A stretch of DNA of 64,000 bases from Pseudomonas fluorescens (GCF_001307275.1 NZ_CP012831.1:1240001-1304000); one strand, 5' to 3'; counted from the stretch's first letter, positions 46,409-55,771 are shown. A program made the numbers and translations. The notes: generated by a model from the sequence alone, not told the origin.

Positions 46409-48588
46409 CACGTACCTCCGTCGGTCAGGGCGGCATCACTGCGCATGGCCAGTGAGCTGGGCATGGTCGTCAAGCCGAATTGGCCCGAGAGCTGCTGCAC
46501 GACCAGGTTGGCCAACTGACTGGCACTGGCCTGGTCTTGGCCGTTGATGTAGATGTTCGCGGTCATGGTGTTCTGCTGTGTGGTTGTCTGGGTGCTGGCC
46601 AGGTCTTTGCTGACCTGGTCTGGAGCAGCGAGCCTGTCGGCGGGGGCGACGAGTTTTTCACCCAGGGACGCGCCTGCATCACTCCCCAACCAGCCGCCCA
46701 GCAGTCCGCCAACCAGCCCCCCAATGGCAGTGCCGATCACCGGAACGACACTGCCCAAAGCGGCACCGGCCGCAGACCCCGCAGCCGCGCCTGCCCAGCC
46801 GCCACCCGCGGCTCCCAGGCCTGCGCCCATCATCCGTTTGTCGCCGGTCAGCACACCCTCGGCCACATCAGCGACGGCACCGACCACTTTCAATGGGCCG
46901 GGCGCCTTGCGCGTCATCGAGCGTAATGAGGCCGTTGGCCCGAGTGAAAAACGCCCTGCGGTCCCCCGCGAGCCTCGCGTACTGACGCGTATCTTCGGTC
47001 CTCTCGTGGATTCGGGACGCTGGCTGGCATTGCTTGTATCCAGCTTGTCCCCAGGAGGATTTTTCCTGAAATCCTCGGAGATCACCTCGCCCAGTCGGCC
47101 GGGAAGGTGCGGAGCGGCCTTGCCCAACACCCGCTTGGCCACCTGATTGGACATCTCATCCGCTACGGCTTTGAGCAGCGCCCCCACCAGCGGTTTGATC
47201 GCCGCCCCCAGCAGCACGATGGCCGCGGTGGCTTTAGGGGAGGACTCAGCCAACTCACTCATGCCATCGGTCAACGAACCCAGCCACTGAAACGAATTAT
47301 CCGCCACAGGCATCAGGGCGTTTCCCGTGGCCATCGACAAACGCTCGTTGCGGGCGTTGAGGATGTTCAACTGGCCTTGCCGAGTGTTCGACAGCGCCAA
47401 CGCGTCCTGCCGCACCGAGCCGTCGTTGCCCAATTGCGACGTGGCGTATTGGCCTGGGTCTTTCACCTGCAAGAAGGCGGCGTTCACATCGGGCAGCTTC
47501 TGCGCCATGCGCAGCACCGCCTCATCGCCATTGCCGAATAGCGTGGCGGCAAGAGTCGAGCGATTTTCGGCCGGTTGCGCGTTCAAGGCCGCCAGCACCG
47601 TCATCACCGTGCCAGGCGCGGTGTCCTTGTCACGCAAACCGCTCGCCACCGCCTTGGGCTCCAGGCCCAGCTGTTTCCAGGCCATTTGCTCGGTGGCAGA
47701 GGTCTGGTCAGCCTTGCCCAGGGCCGTCGTGAAACCATCCAGCGCCACGCCGGCTTCAGCTTGTTGGGTACCGGTATTGAGCAACGCCGCCGTCAACGCT
47801 GCGGCTTGTGCAGGGGCCAGGCCTGCCGTCGTCGCCGCTGCACCGTCACGCTGCAAGACCGCACCAATCTCAGCCGGTTTCGCACCATTGGGTAGCTTGC
47901 CCAACTGGTTGGCGGCATCCGCCAGGTCAAAGGCTTCGGCGCCGTTGAGCTTCATGGAGATGCGCCAGTCGGCCAGCATTTCGGCGGCCTTCATGGCCGG
48001 CATCTCGAACGCCGTCGCAGTGACGCCAGCATCCGAGGCAAAACGTGACAGCGCCAACTGTCGGTCAGAGGCATCGAGCACATCGCTACCGATGCCCTTC
48101 CCCGCCGCCAGGCTTTGCATCCTCACCACTTCAACCGCCGTGGTGCCCCTGGCCGCCACCAACGGTGCGGTGGCGATCTGCTGGGTTGACTCAGCCACCT
48201 GTTGAATCTGGCGCGGCCCGAATTGGGTGGCCTTTTTCAGATCGGCCATGGCCGAATCCATCGCGATTGCGGGCTTGAGCAGCGCCGGTGGTTCGATACC
48301 GCCACTCGGCTTGCCCTTTGGCTCACTGGCCGACTCGCCCTTGGCGTCGGCGCCCATCGTTTGGGAGAACAATCGTTGCGCCGACAGCTTCACGGTCAGC
48401 GACTCGATTGCCGTGGTCAGCAGGCCGAGCTTGAGCCCGAGTGTTTCCAGCGCCAGATCGAGGCTCGCCAGTTGGTCCCTGGCGAACGCGCCTTGCGCCG
48501 ACACGCCACTGGTGAGGCTGGTATTACCGAACGCCAACCCACTCTCGTTGAAGGCTGCGTATTTGAGCGAATATCTATCGTCCGCCAT
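46408..48588 (-). CDS. tail tape-measure protein, P2-like module
   Basis: 726 aa. N-terminal helical part, a TP901-type core (NAQPAENRSTLAATLFGNGD, residues about 342-361), one hydrophobic stretch near TAAIVLLGAAIKPLVGALL, and a Gly/Ala-rich glycine-zipper region (AAGGGWAGAAAGSAAGAALG) near residue 620 suited to membrane insertion. It fixes tail length and would give a longer tail than the 524-aa protein of the other module. Confidence 0.93.
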   Translation of the reverse strand: MADDRYSLKYAAFNESGLAFGNTSLTSGVSAQGAFARDQLASLDLALETLGLKLGLLTTAIESLTVKLSAQRLFSQTMGADAKGESASEPKGKPSGGIEPPALLKPAIAMDSAMADLKKATQFGPRQIQQVAESTQQIATAPLVAARGTTAVEVVRMQSLAAGKGIGSDVLDASDRQLALSRFASDAGVTATAFEMPAMKAAEMLADWRISMKLNGAEAFDLADAANQLGKLPNGAKPAEIGAVLQRDGAAATTAGLAPAQAAALTAALLNTGTQQAEAGVALDGFTTALGKADQTSATEQMAWKQLGLEPKAVASGLRDKDTAPGTVMTVLAALNAQPAENRSTLAATLFGNGDEAVLRMAQKLPDVNAAFLQVKDPGQYATSQLGNDGSVRQDALALSNTRQGQLNILNARNERLSMATGNALMPVADNSFQWLGSLTDGMSELAESSPKATAAIVLLGAAIKPLVGALLKAVADEMSNQVAKRVLGKAAPHLPGRLGEVISEDFRKNPPGDKLDTSNASQRPESTRGPKIRVSTRGSRGTAGRFSLGPTASLRSMTRKAPGPLKVVGAVADVAEGVLTGDKRMMGAGLGAAGGGWAGAAAGSAAGAALGSVVPVIGTAIGGLVGGLLGGWLGSDAGASLGEKLVAPADRLAAPDQVSKDLASTQTTTQQNTMTANIYINGQDQASASQLANLVVQQLSGQFGLTTMPSSLAMRSDAALTDGGT

Positions 48589-48594
48589 TCCGCT

Positions 48595-49292
48595 CTACTC
48601 CTGTTTCACGCCAAGGCGAGCGATCGCGATGTCGTAGCGGCGCAAGGCCTTGCCGGCGTCCCACTCCAGGATTTCCGCCTCACTTACCGAGTAAATGAGC
48701 GGCACCACATCGAGGATCACTTCGATGTCGCGCGCCGAAAGAAGTCCGCCGGCTTGTTTAAAAAATCGTCGATGCGCACCTGCAACTGGGTCCAGTCGGG
48801 CACGGTCAGCCGATCGAGATCGGGAATCATCAGGCCAGTGCAATGGGCGGTGATGAACTCCGCGCGTTCCTTGGCCGTCTTCAGTTTCTTCATCGCCTTG
48901 GTGGCCCGCAGCACCGGCATTTCCAGGGTCAGCGAAGTCATGCTGCGGCCCGCGACGTCGAGCGGTTGCAGCAGCTGTACCTGGTCAGGGTCGGCGGGTG
49001 CGCCGGCCACCTGTTCCAGGAAGTGGAACGTCGGACGGGTGGACATTTCATGCACGTACTGCGCAATGCTCACGTAGTCCGGGCGCTTGAGCTGGTCGAG
49101 TTCCTTGACCGACAGCCCGGTGGCCAGTTTGGCCAACTCGAAAAACTGATCGTCTTCGTCATCGCCGGCGCGGGCCAGGGCGTCTTTTTGCGCGGCGTAG
49201 TACAGCGGCTTGAGGGGGAGTTGCTCGATCTGCGTTTCGTCGTCACCGGCGATCGGCGACAGCAAGACGTGAACGGGAGGCGTCCAGGACAT
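48595..49292 (-). CDS. P2 gpE/E'-like tail chaperone with -1 frameshift
   Basis: Unshifted E (49292-48717) is 191 aa, from MSWTPPVHVLLSPIAGDDET to FFRRATSK. Codons TTA-AAC preceded by T form TTTAAAC (48762-48756), a textbook -1 slippery heptamer in the right phase. The -1 frame continues QAGGLLSARDIEVILDVVPL to ARLGVKQE and ends at 48595, giving a 232-aa E+E'. P2 makes its E/E' pair in the same way. The tape measure follows 6 bp later. Confidence 0.87.
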
Positions 49293-49323
49293 GGAATCGG
49301 TTCCTTGATAAATCAGAGGACAA

Positions 49324-49418
49324 CCTGTGGGAGTGAGCTTGCTCGCGATGACGTCGGATCAGTCAGCATCGATGTTGGCTGACACACCGCTATCGCGAGC
49401 AAGCTCGCTCCCACAGGG
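49324..49418. repeat. REP pair inside the P2-like module
   Basis: GTGGGAGTGAGCTTGCTCGC and its inverted partner fill the gap between the tube and E genes. Confidence 0.82.
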
Positions 49419-49444
49419 ATTGGGTTCAACTGACGGGCGTTCGT

Positions 49445-49951
49445 TTACGGCAACAACACCGCACGGCGAGCATCGCCGAGGATGTCGACGCCGTTGAGCA
49501 CGAACTTCTGGGTGCGCACGTCGATGTCGATCACCGGGACGCCGTTTTCCAGGCGGTTGTAGGTGCGGCAGGACAGATCAAGGATGGTCTTGGGCTTCTC
49601 GTTCATTTTCAGCGTCGTTTCCTCAAGGGACTTCAACTTGCCGCCCACCGTGTGGTAGGTGAACCAGGTGTTGCCGTCCTGATCCTGGCCGGCTTCACGC
49701 ACATTCAGCAGAATGTCGTCGCCCACACTCACGCCCAGCGCCAGCATGACTTCCGGACCGAGGCCTTGCAGCGTCAGCTTGGCCGTCAGCGCTTTGCCGG
49801 CCTTGGCCATCTCCTCGCCAATGAAACGGCCGCCACGCATCTCTTCCATCTCGAATTCGATCTTCGGCGGGGTGAACTCTTCCACGGTCGCCGACAACGG
49901 CAGGCCCTGCAGGGTGGCCGCGATGGCCTGTCTTACGCGGTTGGTAAACAT
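49445..49951 (-). CDS. P2 FII-like tail tube protein
   Basis: 168 aa. PKIEFEMEEMRGGRFIGEEM and the closing DIDVRTQKFVLNGVDILGD are the major tail tube signature of P2 and R pyocins. TAATG overlap with the sheath gene. Confidence 0.95.
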   Translation of the reverse strand: MFTNRVRQAIAATLQGLPLSATVEEFTPPKIEFEMEEMRGGRFIGEEMAKAGKALTAKLTLQGLGPEVMLALGVSVGDDILLNVREAGQDQDGNTWFTYHTVGGKLKSLEETTLKMNEKPKTILDLSCRTYNRLENGVPVIDIDVRTQKFVLNGVDILGDARRAVLLP

Positions 49952-51117
49952 TAGAGAACGTCCTCCAGGAACTGCTCGATGATTTCATCGCGGGCATTGA
50001 GTTGATAAATCATGTGTTCGTTCGGCGCGTAGCGGCCGTAGTCGATGACCACGTACCAGGTGCCGTTCTTGTACTTCTCGACGCTGTTCAATTCCGGGTG
50101 CAGGTACACGCTGCCGCCCGGGATGGTTTCGTCGGCGACCAGGGTTTGCAGCCAGTCGTTGATGCGCTTGACTTCCTGGTCCATGAACGACTTGGTCAGG
50201 TTCTTCGCCATGGCTTTCTGGCCGGCTTTCACCAGCTTGCGGCTGATGGCATCTTCCAGGCCGACGTAGCTGATGAACTTGCCGGTGATGGAACGGTTGC
50301 CCAGCAGCGAGAAGCCGCCGAGGATGGTCCGGGCGTAGTAGCTGACGCCGTAGCGGTTGAGCAGATCGCCTTCGGTGGAGGTGTCGAGGATGTTGTATTC
50401 GACGGTGCGGGAAACGTCTTCGGCGTAGGTGACCTGGTTGCCCGGGCTCTCCCATTGCTTGACCTTGGCGAGGGCGGCGATGGCCAGGCTCGACGGGGCC
50501 AGGAAGACGTTTTTCTTCGCGGCCTTGGAATACACCGCCGGCATGTTGTGCACCACCAGGCAACGGTCGAAACCAAGGTCCGCGCCGCCCAGTTCCTGGC
50601 TGTAGGTCACCTGGTCGGCGACCGCGACGTCCTTGCCATCGAGCACCACACGGGCCTTGATGCGCTTGCCGAACGAGGCGAACTCGCTGGCGACGGCCTT
50701 GGTGCCGGTGAAGCCTGGCGCGCCGATGATGGTCAGGTCTTCAGCGACCCCACTCAACGCGGCCAAGCCCAACTTGCGCCCGGTCTGCGCCTCGATACCG
50801 CCGATCACGTTGTTCTGCGTGTCGGCCAGCGTGGCGCCCTCTTCGACAATGACCACGTACACCGGCACCTTGACCACTTTGAGGATCTGGTAGACGGCGT
50901 GGAACAACGTCCCCGCTTCGGCACCGGTCGGGTCCAACTGGGCCTGGGTGGTGAAGCTGTTGATGCGGAACGGGGTGTTTTTCGGAATCAGCGGGTTGGC
51001 ATTCGGCGCGGTGCCGACCAGCCCGATGACGTTGTCACCCAGGCCACCCATGGCCTCGGGAGATTCAGTGGCATTGACGGTAATGCCGTTGTGCTCGAAG
51101 TTCAAAACCTCAGCCAT
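49951..51117 (-). CDS. P2 FI-like tail sheath protein
   Basis: 388 aa. MAEVLNFEHNGITVNATESP and IGLVGTAPNANP are the FI opening; RTILGGFSLLGNRSITGKFI (about 258-277) and INDWLQTLVADETIPGGSVY are the conserved C-terminal handshake regions. Contractile sheath of the P2-like particle. Confidence 0.95.
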   Translation of the reverse strand: MAEVLNFEHNGITVNATESPEAMGGLGDNVIGLVGTAPNANPLIPKNTPFRINSFTTQAQLDPTGAEAGTLFHAVYQILKVVKVPVYVVIVEEGATLADTQNNVIGGIEAQTGRKLGLAALSGVAEDLTIIGAPGFTGTKAVASEFASFGKRIKARVVLDGKDVAVADQVTYSQELGGADLGFDRCLVVHNMPAVYSKAAKKNVFLAPSSLAIAALAKVKQWESPGNQVTYAEDVSRTVEYNILDTSTEGDLLNRYGVSYYARTILGGFSLLGNRSITGKFISYVGLEDAISRKLVKAGQKAMAKNLTKSFMDQEVKRINDWLQTLVADETIPGGSVYLHPELNSVEKYKNGTWYVVIDYGRYAPNEHMIYQLNARDEIIEQFLEDVL

Positions 51118-51119
51118 GG

Positions 51120-51329
51120 TTATTCAGCCTTCTTGGTGGCGGCCTTTTTGGCCGGGGTGGATGCAGAGACCGGTTCACCAGCCTCGGTTTTTTTCAGCTC
51201 CAGGCGACCGGCGCTGCGCAAGGCATTGGCCTCGACGTCGAGCAGGTCGAGTTCCTGGCCGGCGGTCGACCAGTGACCACCGCCGATGGGGAATGGGAGG
51301 AGCACGGTGTAGGTTTGGCGTGGTGCCAT
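51120..51329 (-). CDS. small DUF2635-like protein before the FI sheath
   Basis: 69 aa. MAPRQTYTVLLPFPIGGGHW opens it and a Lys/Ala tail (KKAATKKAE) ends it. It holds the place that DUF2635 has before the Mu-like sheath, 2 bp from the FI start, and may be a distant relative. Role unknown. Confidence 0.72.
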   Translation of the reverse strand: MAPRQTYTVLLPFPIGGGHWSTAGQELDLLDVEANALRSAGRLELKKTEAGEPVSASTPAKKAATKKAE

Positions 51330-51352
51330 TTAGGTTTCTCCAGATATGAAAA

Positions 51353-51372
51353 AGCCCCTTGAGGAAGGGGCT
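51353..51372 (-). terminator. terminator-like hairpin, second of a tandem pair
   Basis: AGCCCCTT and AAGGGGCT form an 8-bp stem; on the minus strand TTTTTC follows. It lies between the chaperone gene and the small protein gene. Confidence 0.7.
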
Positions 51373-51408
51373 GTCGGATGTTGTCAGTTGTTTTGGCGGA
51401 AAAGAAAA

Positions 51409-51428
51409 CGCCCCGTAGTTACGGGGCG
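51409..51428 (-). terminator. terminator-like hairpin right after the P2-module chaperone
   Basis: CGCCCCGTA and TACGGGGCG form a perfect stem directly after the stop codon; TTTTCTTTT follows on the minus strand. Confidence 0.75.
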
Positions 51429-51429
51429 G

Positions 51430-51849
51430 TTACTGGGATTGCTCGGCTAGCCAAGACGGTGCGAGCGGACGATGCTCCTTCAGCGGGAACTCCCCGGCCT
51501 CAGGCCAATTACGTAGAATCCGGCGATACGCTTGCAGCTCAGCGTATTGCTCAACCGAAAGCGTGGTTTCGGTCCCATCTTCCAGCTCATCTCGATGACG
51601 CGTTACCATCCCATCAGTAAGTGAAAGCTGCCTATTCCGCCATGCACGCTCAACGAGCGATAGCTCTGCTAGCGTCGGCAATGACGGGTCTTGCAATTGT
51701 GGAAAACCATCAGGCCCCCTGCCGATGATCTTCCCCCCCTGTCGCGGCTCAAAGAGCGCCGCATGATCCTCATCAGATATCTCAATGCCCCCGTTATCAA
51801 TTAGCTCGAAGGCAAATCGACCGTCTTCTTCAATCCATTTTGCGTACAT
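51430..51849 (-). CDS. tail fibre assembly chaperone, P2-like module
   Basis: 139 aa. It ends QYAELQAYRRILRNWPEAGE then HRPLAPSWLAEQSQ, closely matching the C-terminus of the cassette 3 chaperone 21 kb away. The N-terminus differs. It helps fold the 648-aa fibre encoded just upstream in the transcript. Confidence 0.85.
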   Translation of the reverse strand: MYAKWIEEDGRFAFELIDNGGIEISDEDHAALFEPRQGGKIIGRGPDGFPQLQDPSLPTLAELSLVERAWRNRQLSLTDGMVTRHRDELEDGTETTLSVEQYAELQAYRRILRNWPEAGEFPLKEHRPLAPSWLAEQSQ

Positions 51850-51856
51850 AGTCGCC

Positions 51857-53803
51857 TCAGTAGCCGATGGCTAGCCAGTTGTAACCACCCACAGTGACAG
51901 CAGAGTTATTGCCAGCCACATTAGTGATGTAGCCCGTAAAACCTGTACGGGTCGGTATCCCGGATTGACAAACGGATGGATTCGTCGCGGAAGTAGCCCC
52001 GGAATAGATCGCCCCTACGTACATACAGGCTGTAGGGAATGCGACAGGAAACGTTACCGGCACTGTTCCTGTCGCGACATCCGTTGAAGCGTGTCCGATT
52101 TTGAATATCCAGCCGCTTGGTAATACCTGATTGGCGGTATTTCCAAAAATTGCGGCAAATGCATTGGAGAACTTCAACGCAGCGGTACCGCCGACCAATC
52201 GCCACTCGCCGGTTAGTCTGGTCAATATCGCAAAATCACCCTGTCCCAAAACAAGTGCTATTGCGCTTCCGCTCGAATTAGTAATCTGCTCGCCATTCGA
52301 AGCCAGCAGCGTGACAGCACCTGCCCCGCCACTCAGAACCATGATCATGGCTCCTGGCCCTACTGGCGCGGTGGGCGGCAAAGTAACGTTGATCGCCGTC
52401 GACGCTGACGCAGTAACGATGCCGCCAGCGCTTGAATTCCCCAGAACGGTGTTGGCGCTGACCGAGGTGAGGCTCGACCACTCGACCCCCATTCTCTTCA
52501 CAAACTCAGTAGTTGCCAGCAACTTACTGCTATCGAATTGCGCCGGGGTGTCACCAAACACCTTGGAAAACTGCAACTGTGCAGATCCTTCCGCCCACCA
52601 GGCAGTCACACCATTACTGCTCAACACCAAGGTGGTACCCGGCTGCAATGCAATACTGTTGGGCTGATTGAAGTTCCCGGCGTTGATTAGATCAGCCCCC
52701 ACACAGGCCACGGTGACAATGCCGCCGCCAATGTTCCGGAAGTGGATCGAACCACCCGATGGTAGGGCGTTGGCCGTCGGCAAGGTAAGCGTGAACGTCC
52801 CGATCACCGAAACTAGAGTGCCGACCGCTGCTGCTGTCAATGTGGTGGCCGACGTCAAGCTGGTAAAGCCGCGATAGTTACCGCTGGCACGCATAACGTA
52901 TTCAGTCGTCGCGATCGACTTCGTGTTGTCGAATAGCGGCGGCGTATTTGCCGTCGGATTAACCAGCACCGGCGAATTGAGCGGCGCAAATCCTTGAGTG
53001 ATGTTCTGAAACGTCAACGCCGTAGTGCCCAGTACAATCGTACCGTCGGTAATCAACTGCCAGATCGTGTTGGCAAGCGTCGCGCCCTCCTCCACCGAGA
53101 CAATCAACCCCGAAGTCACGTCGACGCTCGCATCGGCATCCTTTGCCCGAACCCAAGCGCCGTTCGCAACCACGTAGATACCGTTGTCTTTCGCCAAGGT
53201 CTGGGACTTGACCAGGACCCGATTCCCGGCGATCACCGCAACACCATCGATGGCTTGCGCGCCACTCAAGGCAATGTTGGCCGTTGTCGCCACCCGCACC
53301 GACTGCTTCCTGTCGAGTTTGGCGAGTTCGTCGGCCACATAGCCGGCCACCCAGGCCCGCGTCGCCTTGACCACCGTGTCGTCGATCAGCAACGTCACCA
53401 GCTCGGCATTGCTGGTCTCGAAAATCGACCGAATGTAGAACTCTTTGCCCGAACCAGACGTCGCCAACACCGGTTTGAACGACTCCGGATATTTGACAAT
53501 CGCATAGAGGATGCCGGTATCGGTCCAGAGCCCGGCCTCACGCACATACCAGCCGCCCACATCGGACGGGATGGTGACCTCGGCCAGCAACCAGCTCGGG
53601 TTGTTTTCATCCTGGAACAGCGCATTGAGCGGCCCACGCCAGACTTCGCGCTTGAGTGCCGTCGCCGTCGCGGCCGGGTTGTATTCCGCGCCGCCGCCGT
53701 CACCAACGGAAATCTGCGACAGCTTGATGGGTGTGCCCGCCGCCTTGCAGGCGGTTTCGTAGGCGATCCCCGCATCGGTGAGCAGGGTGTAGTAGTCGGC
53801 CAT
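51857..53803 (-). CDS. tail fibre, P2-like module (gpH type)
   Basis: 648 aa. The N-terminal 160 residues are the tail-collar fibre domain (MADYYTLLTDAGIAYETACK, SVGDGGGAEYNPAATA, PSDVGGWYVREAGLW). The shaft has repeated beta segments, with two FDNTKSIATTEYVMR/FDSSKLLATTEFVKR units near residues 291 and 424. The tip (LTGEWRLVGGTAALKF to NWLAIGY) resembles the tip of fibre 3 of the other module. It decides which cells the P2-like particle binds. Confidence 0.92.
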   Translation of the reverse strand: MADYYTLLTDAGIAYETACKAAGTPIKLSQISVGDGGGAEYNPAATATALKREVWRGPLNALFQDENNPSWLLAEVTIPSDVGGWYVREAGLWTDTGILYAIVKYPESFKPVLATSGSGKEFYIRSIFETSNAELVTLLIDDTVVKATRAWVAGYVADELAKLDRKQSVRVATTANIALSGAQAIDGVAVIAGNRVLVKSQTLAKDNGIYVVANGAWVRAKDADASVDVTSGLIVSVEEGATLANTIWQLITDGTIVLGTTALTFQNITQGFAPLNSPVLVNPTANTPPLFDNTKSIATTEYVMRASGNYRGFTSLTSATTLTAAAVGTLVSVIGTFTLTLPTANALPSGGSIHFRNIGGGIVTVACVGADLINAGNFNQPNSIALQPGTTLVLSSNGVTAWWAEGSAQLQFSKVFGDTPAQFDSSKLLATTEFVKRMGVEWSSLTSVSANTVLGNSSAGGIVTASASTAINVTLPPTAPVGPGAMIMVLSGGAGAVTLLASNGEQITNSSGSAIALVLGQGDFAILTRLTGEWRLVGGTAALKFSNAFAAIFGNTANQVLPSGWIFKIGHASTDVATGTVPVTFPVAFPTACMYVGAIYSGATSATNPSVCQSGIPTRTGFTGYITNVAGNNSAVTVGGYNWLAIGY

Positions 53804-54439
53804 TTAGGACCCCTGTGGATAAATAGTGGAGGTTTCGACGCTGTAGAGCCCGGCGGCCATGAAGGCCTGGCCCGAGGCTTCAAGCCCTTCGATGACAACC
53901 GGATAAACCGTGGTCAGTTCGCCGCACAGCGTCGCGGCACCGATGACATGCCTGCCGAAGGCCCTCAAACCGACAGACACCGTCAAGGTGTCGCGCTCGC
54001 TCTTGGCACCGGCCAGGCGACGGTCGAGACGGGCATCGATAGCTTCGCTGTAGGGCTGCTCGGTAAACGCCCTGACGGAAAAACTGTAGGGCGGGCCCGG
54101 TGGCGTTTGCTCATACCAGGCGCGCACTTCAGGCATCAGCTGCAAACCCTTGGCGGCATTTTCCAGCGCCTTTCGCGTCCCGGCCTGCCGGGCGGTGGGC
54201 CAGGCGAGTTCAACGGTCAGGCGCTTTTCAACTGCGGGCGCCGCGGAACTCCATTCACTGACGCCGCGGTCTGCTGCGAGATATGGCAGGAACGCCAAGG
54301 GCGTGGCCGCCGGGTTCATCAGCTCGGGAAACGGCGGATCGATGCGTTCGAGCAGCCGGGCGAAACCGAGATCCAGCGCCCGTTCCAGTGGCGAACTGTT
54401 GATCGGCAGCAGGCTCAGGCGTGGTGTGTCGTCACTCAT
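53804..54439 (-). CDS. P2 gpI-like baseplate protein
   Basis: 211 aa from the ATG of MSDDTPRLSLLPINSSPLER, which overlaps the J stop as ATGA. LLPINSSPLERALDLGFARL and LAFLPYLAADRGVSEWSS are typical tail protein I. It joins the baseplate wedge to the fibre. Confidence 0.94.
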   Translation of the reverse strand: MSDDTPRLSLLPINSSPLERALDLGFARLLERIDPPFPELMNPAATPLAFLPYLAADRGVSEWSSAAPAVEKRLTVELAWPTARQAGTRKALENAAKGLQLMPEVRAWYEQTPPGPPYSFSVRAFTEQPYSEAIDARLDRRLAGAKSERDTLTVSVGLRAFGRHVIGAATLCGELTTVYPVVIEGLEASGQAFMAAGLYSVETSTIYPQGS

Positions 54440-55431
54440 AACGTGTCCACCTCGACCTCGACGCCTGTGCAATACGGGGCTTGAAAAGCCGTCGTCACGA
54501 TCGGCTGGAGCGGTTCGAGAATCTGGAGCTGAACCGCGCCGGCACTGTGCAGCGTGTAGTCGATCCAGCTCGGGTCCACTCGACCTTCCAATCGATGACA
54601 CGCCTCAGCGTATTCCCGCAATTGCTGTTCGGCGGCAACCTGGGTCAAGCCCGAATCCGGGCCGGCATTGATCTTCGCCACGACGCGGATTTTGTAGGGT
54701 TTGATCTGCGCGCCCTGGACAATAACGAGGTCCGTTTCCGGTCGCACATCAGGCCGAGCGAAATGCTGGCGAACACCGTCGAGCAGCGTTTCGGATGGCG
54801 TCCCATCACCCTCACGGGACAACACCGTGACCGTGACCTGGCCCGGCGCCGTCCGGCGTGCGTTACCGTCCTTGACCTGCGCCGCACGACCGTCCGGGTC
54901 GAAGGTGTAGGTGACTGTCACCACACCGGCCGAGGCGCTTTCCACCTTCACGACGGGCCGCTCCCCCAAGGTAAAAATCTCCCGCCGATACTGCATGCGC
55001 GAGCCGGCTGCCGGGGCGTGGGGCGCCAGGTAATAACGCAACCGAGCGTCATCGTCGCTCTCGTAGACCGGGGGGATGGGCGGGAAGGCCGCCGGGTCGC
55101 CCGGGTCTAGCAACTGCCGCTCCAAGCCCATGTCCGCAAGGCGGGCATCGAGGTTGGTTCCGGTGGCCCACCACGCCAGCATCTGCTTGATGCGAGCGTT
55201 GTATTTGCGTTCGTGGGTTTGCAGCCGGACACAGAACGCCTCCAGGGCCAGGGTCAGCAGTTCGCTTTCGTTTTCGAGGCTGTCCACCAGCTTCGCCGCG
55301 CTGGCGGGAGAGCGTGCGGCGACGTACTCGACCACGAAGGTCTTGAACTCCGCGAGCAAATCCTCGAACGCGTCGACGGTGACGATGGCCGGTTCAGCCA
55401 ACTGGTTCTGGCCGGGTATCAACATGCTCAT
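54436..55431 (-). CDS. P2 gpJ-like baseplate wedge protein
   Basis: 331 aa. ARLADMGLERQLLDPGDPAA near residue 96 and DARLRYYLAPHAPAAGSRMQ near 125 are baseplate J blocks, ending TTAFQAPYCTGVEVEVDTL. ATGA overlaps join it to both W and I. Counterpart of the Mu gp47-like protein at 35395. Confidence 0.94.
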   Translation of the reverse strand: MSMLIPGQNQLAEPAIVTVDAFEDLLAEFKTFVVEYVAARSPASAAKLVDSLENESELLTLALEAFCVRLQTHERKYNARIKQMLAWWATGTNLDARLADMGLERQLLDPGDPAAFPPIPPVYESDDDARLRYYLAPHAPAAGSRMQYRREIFTLGERPVVKVESASAGVVTVTYTFDPDGRAAQVKDGNARRTAPGQVTVTVLSREGDGTPSETLLDGVRQHFARPDVRPETDLVIVQGAQIKPYKIRVVAKINAGPDSGLTQVAAEQQLREYAEACHRLEGRVDPSWIDYTLHSAGAVQLQILEPLQPIVTTAFQAPYCTGVEVEVDTL

Positions 55432-55760
55432 GTCACCACCTCGAAAGTCTGTTTGCGGTTTTTCCAGGTGCCAGCGAAACGCAGCAGCAATCCGGCACCC
55501 TGCCGGCTGGCGACAATGACCTGCGGCTCGAAATCATCGATGCCGTTGTCCGGGTTGTAGAACGCTTGGGCCGCGTGGCTCTGGGCGAGGATCAGCAGGT
55601 CGTCGCCGAGGTTCTGCCCCAGCAACTGCGTGAGTGCACAGCCATACAACGGACGCTTCTGGCGAGTGCCCAACGGCGTGGTCAATGCACGGGTGGCGCG
55701 CTGCACGAACTGCAGCCAGTCGTCGACCGTGGCGCCGGTATTTCGATCGATTCCAATCAT
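55428..55760 (-). CDS. P2 gpW-like baseplate protein (gp25 family)
   Basis: 110 aa. MIGIDRNTGATVDDWLQFVQ then TPLGTRQKRPLYGC is the gp25/gpW signature (the LGTR..R..YG motif). Central wedge part, lysozyme-like fold without activity. Confidence 0.95.
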   Translation of the reverse strand: MIGIDRNTGATVDDWLQFVQRATRALTTPLGTRQKRPLYGCALTQLLGQNLGDDLLILAQSHAAQAFYNPDNGIDDFEPQVIVASRQGAGLLLRFAGTWKNRKQTFEVVT

Positions 55761-55771
55761 GAGGAAATCTC

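Noticed and set aside
52994..54484. 496-codon plus-strand frame across the fibre and I genes
   Set aside because: Shadow of the minus-strand genes; composition is Arg/Gly/Gln-rich without domains, and it crosses several real gene borders.
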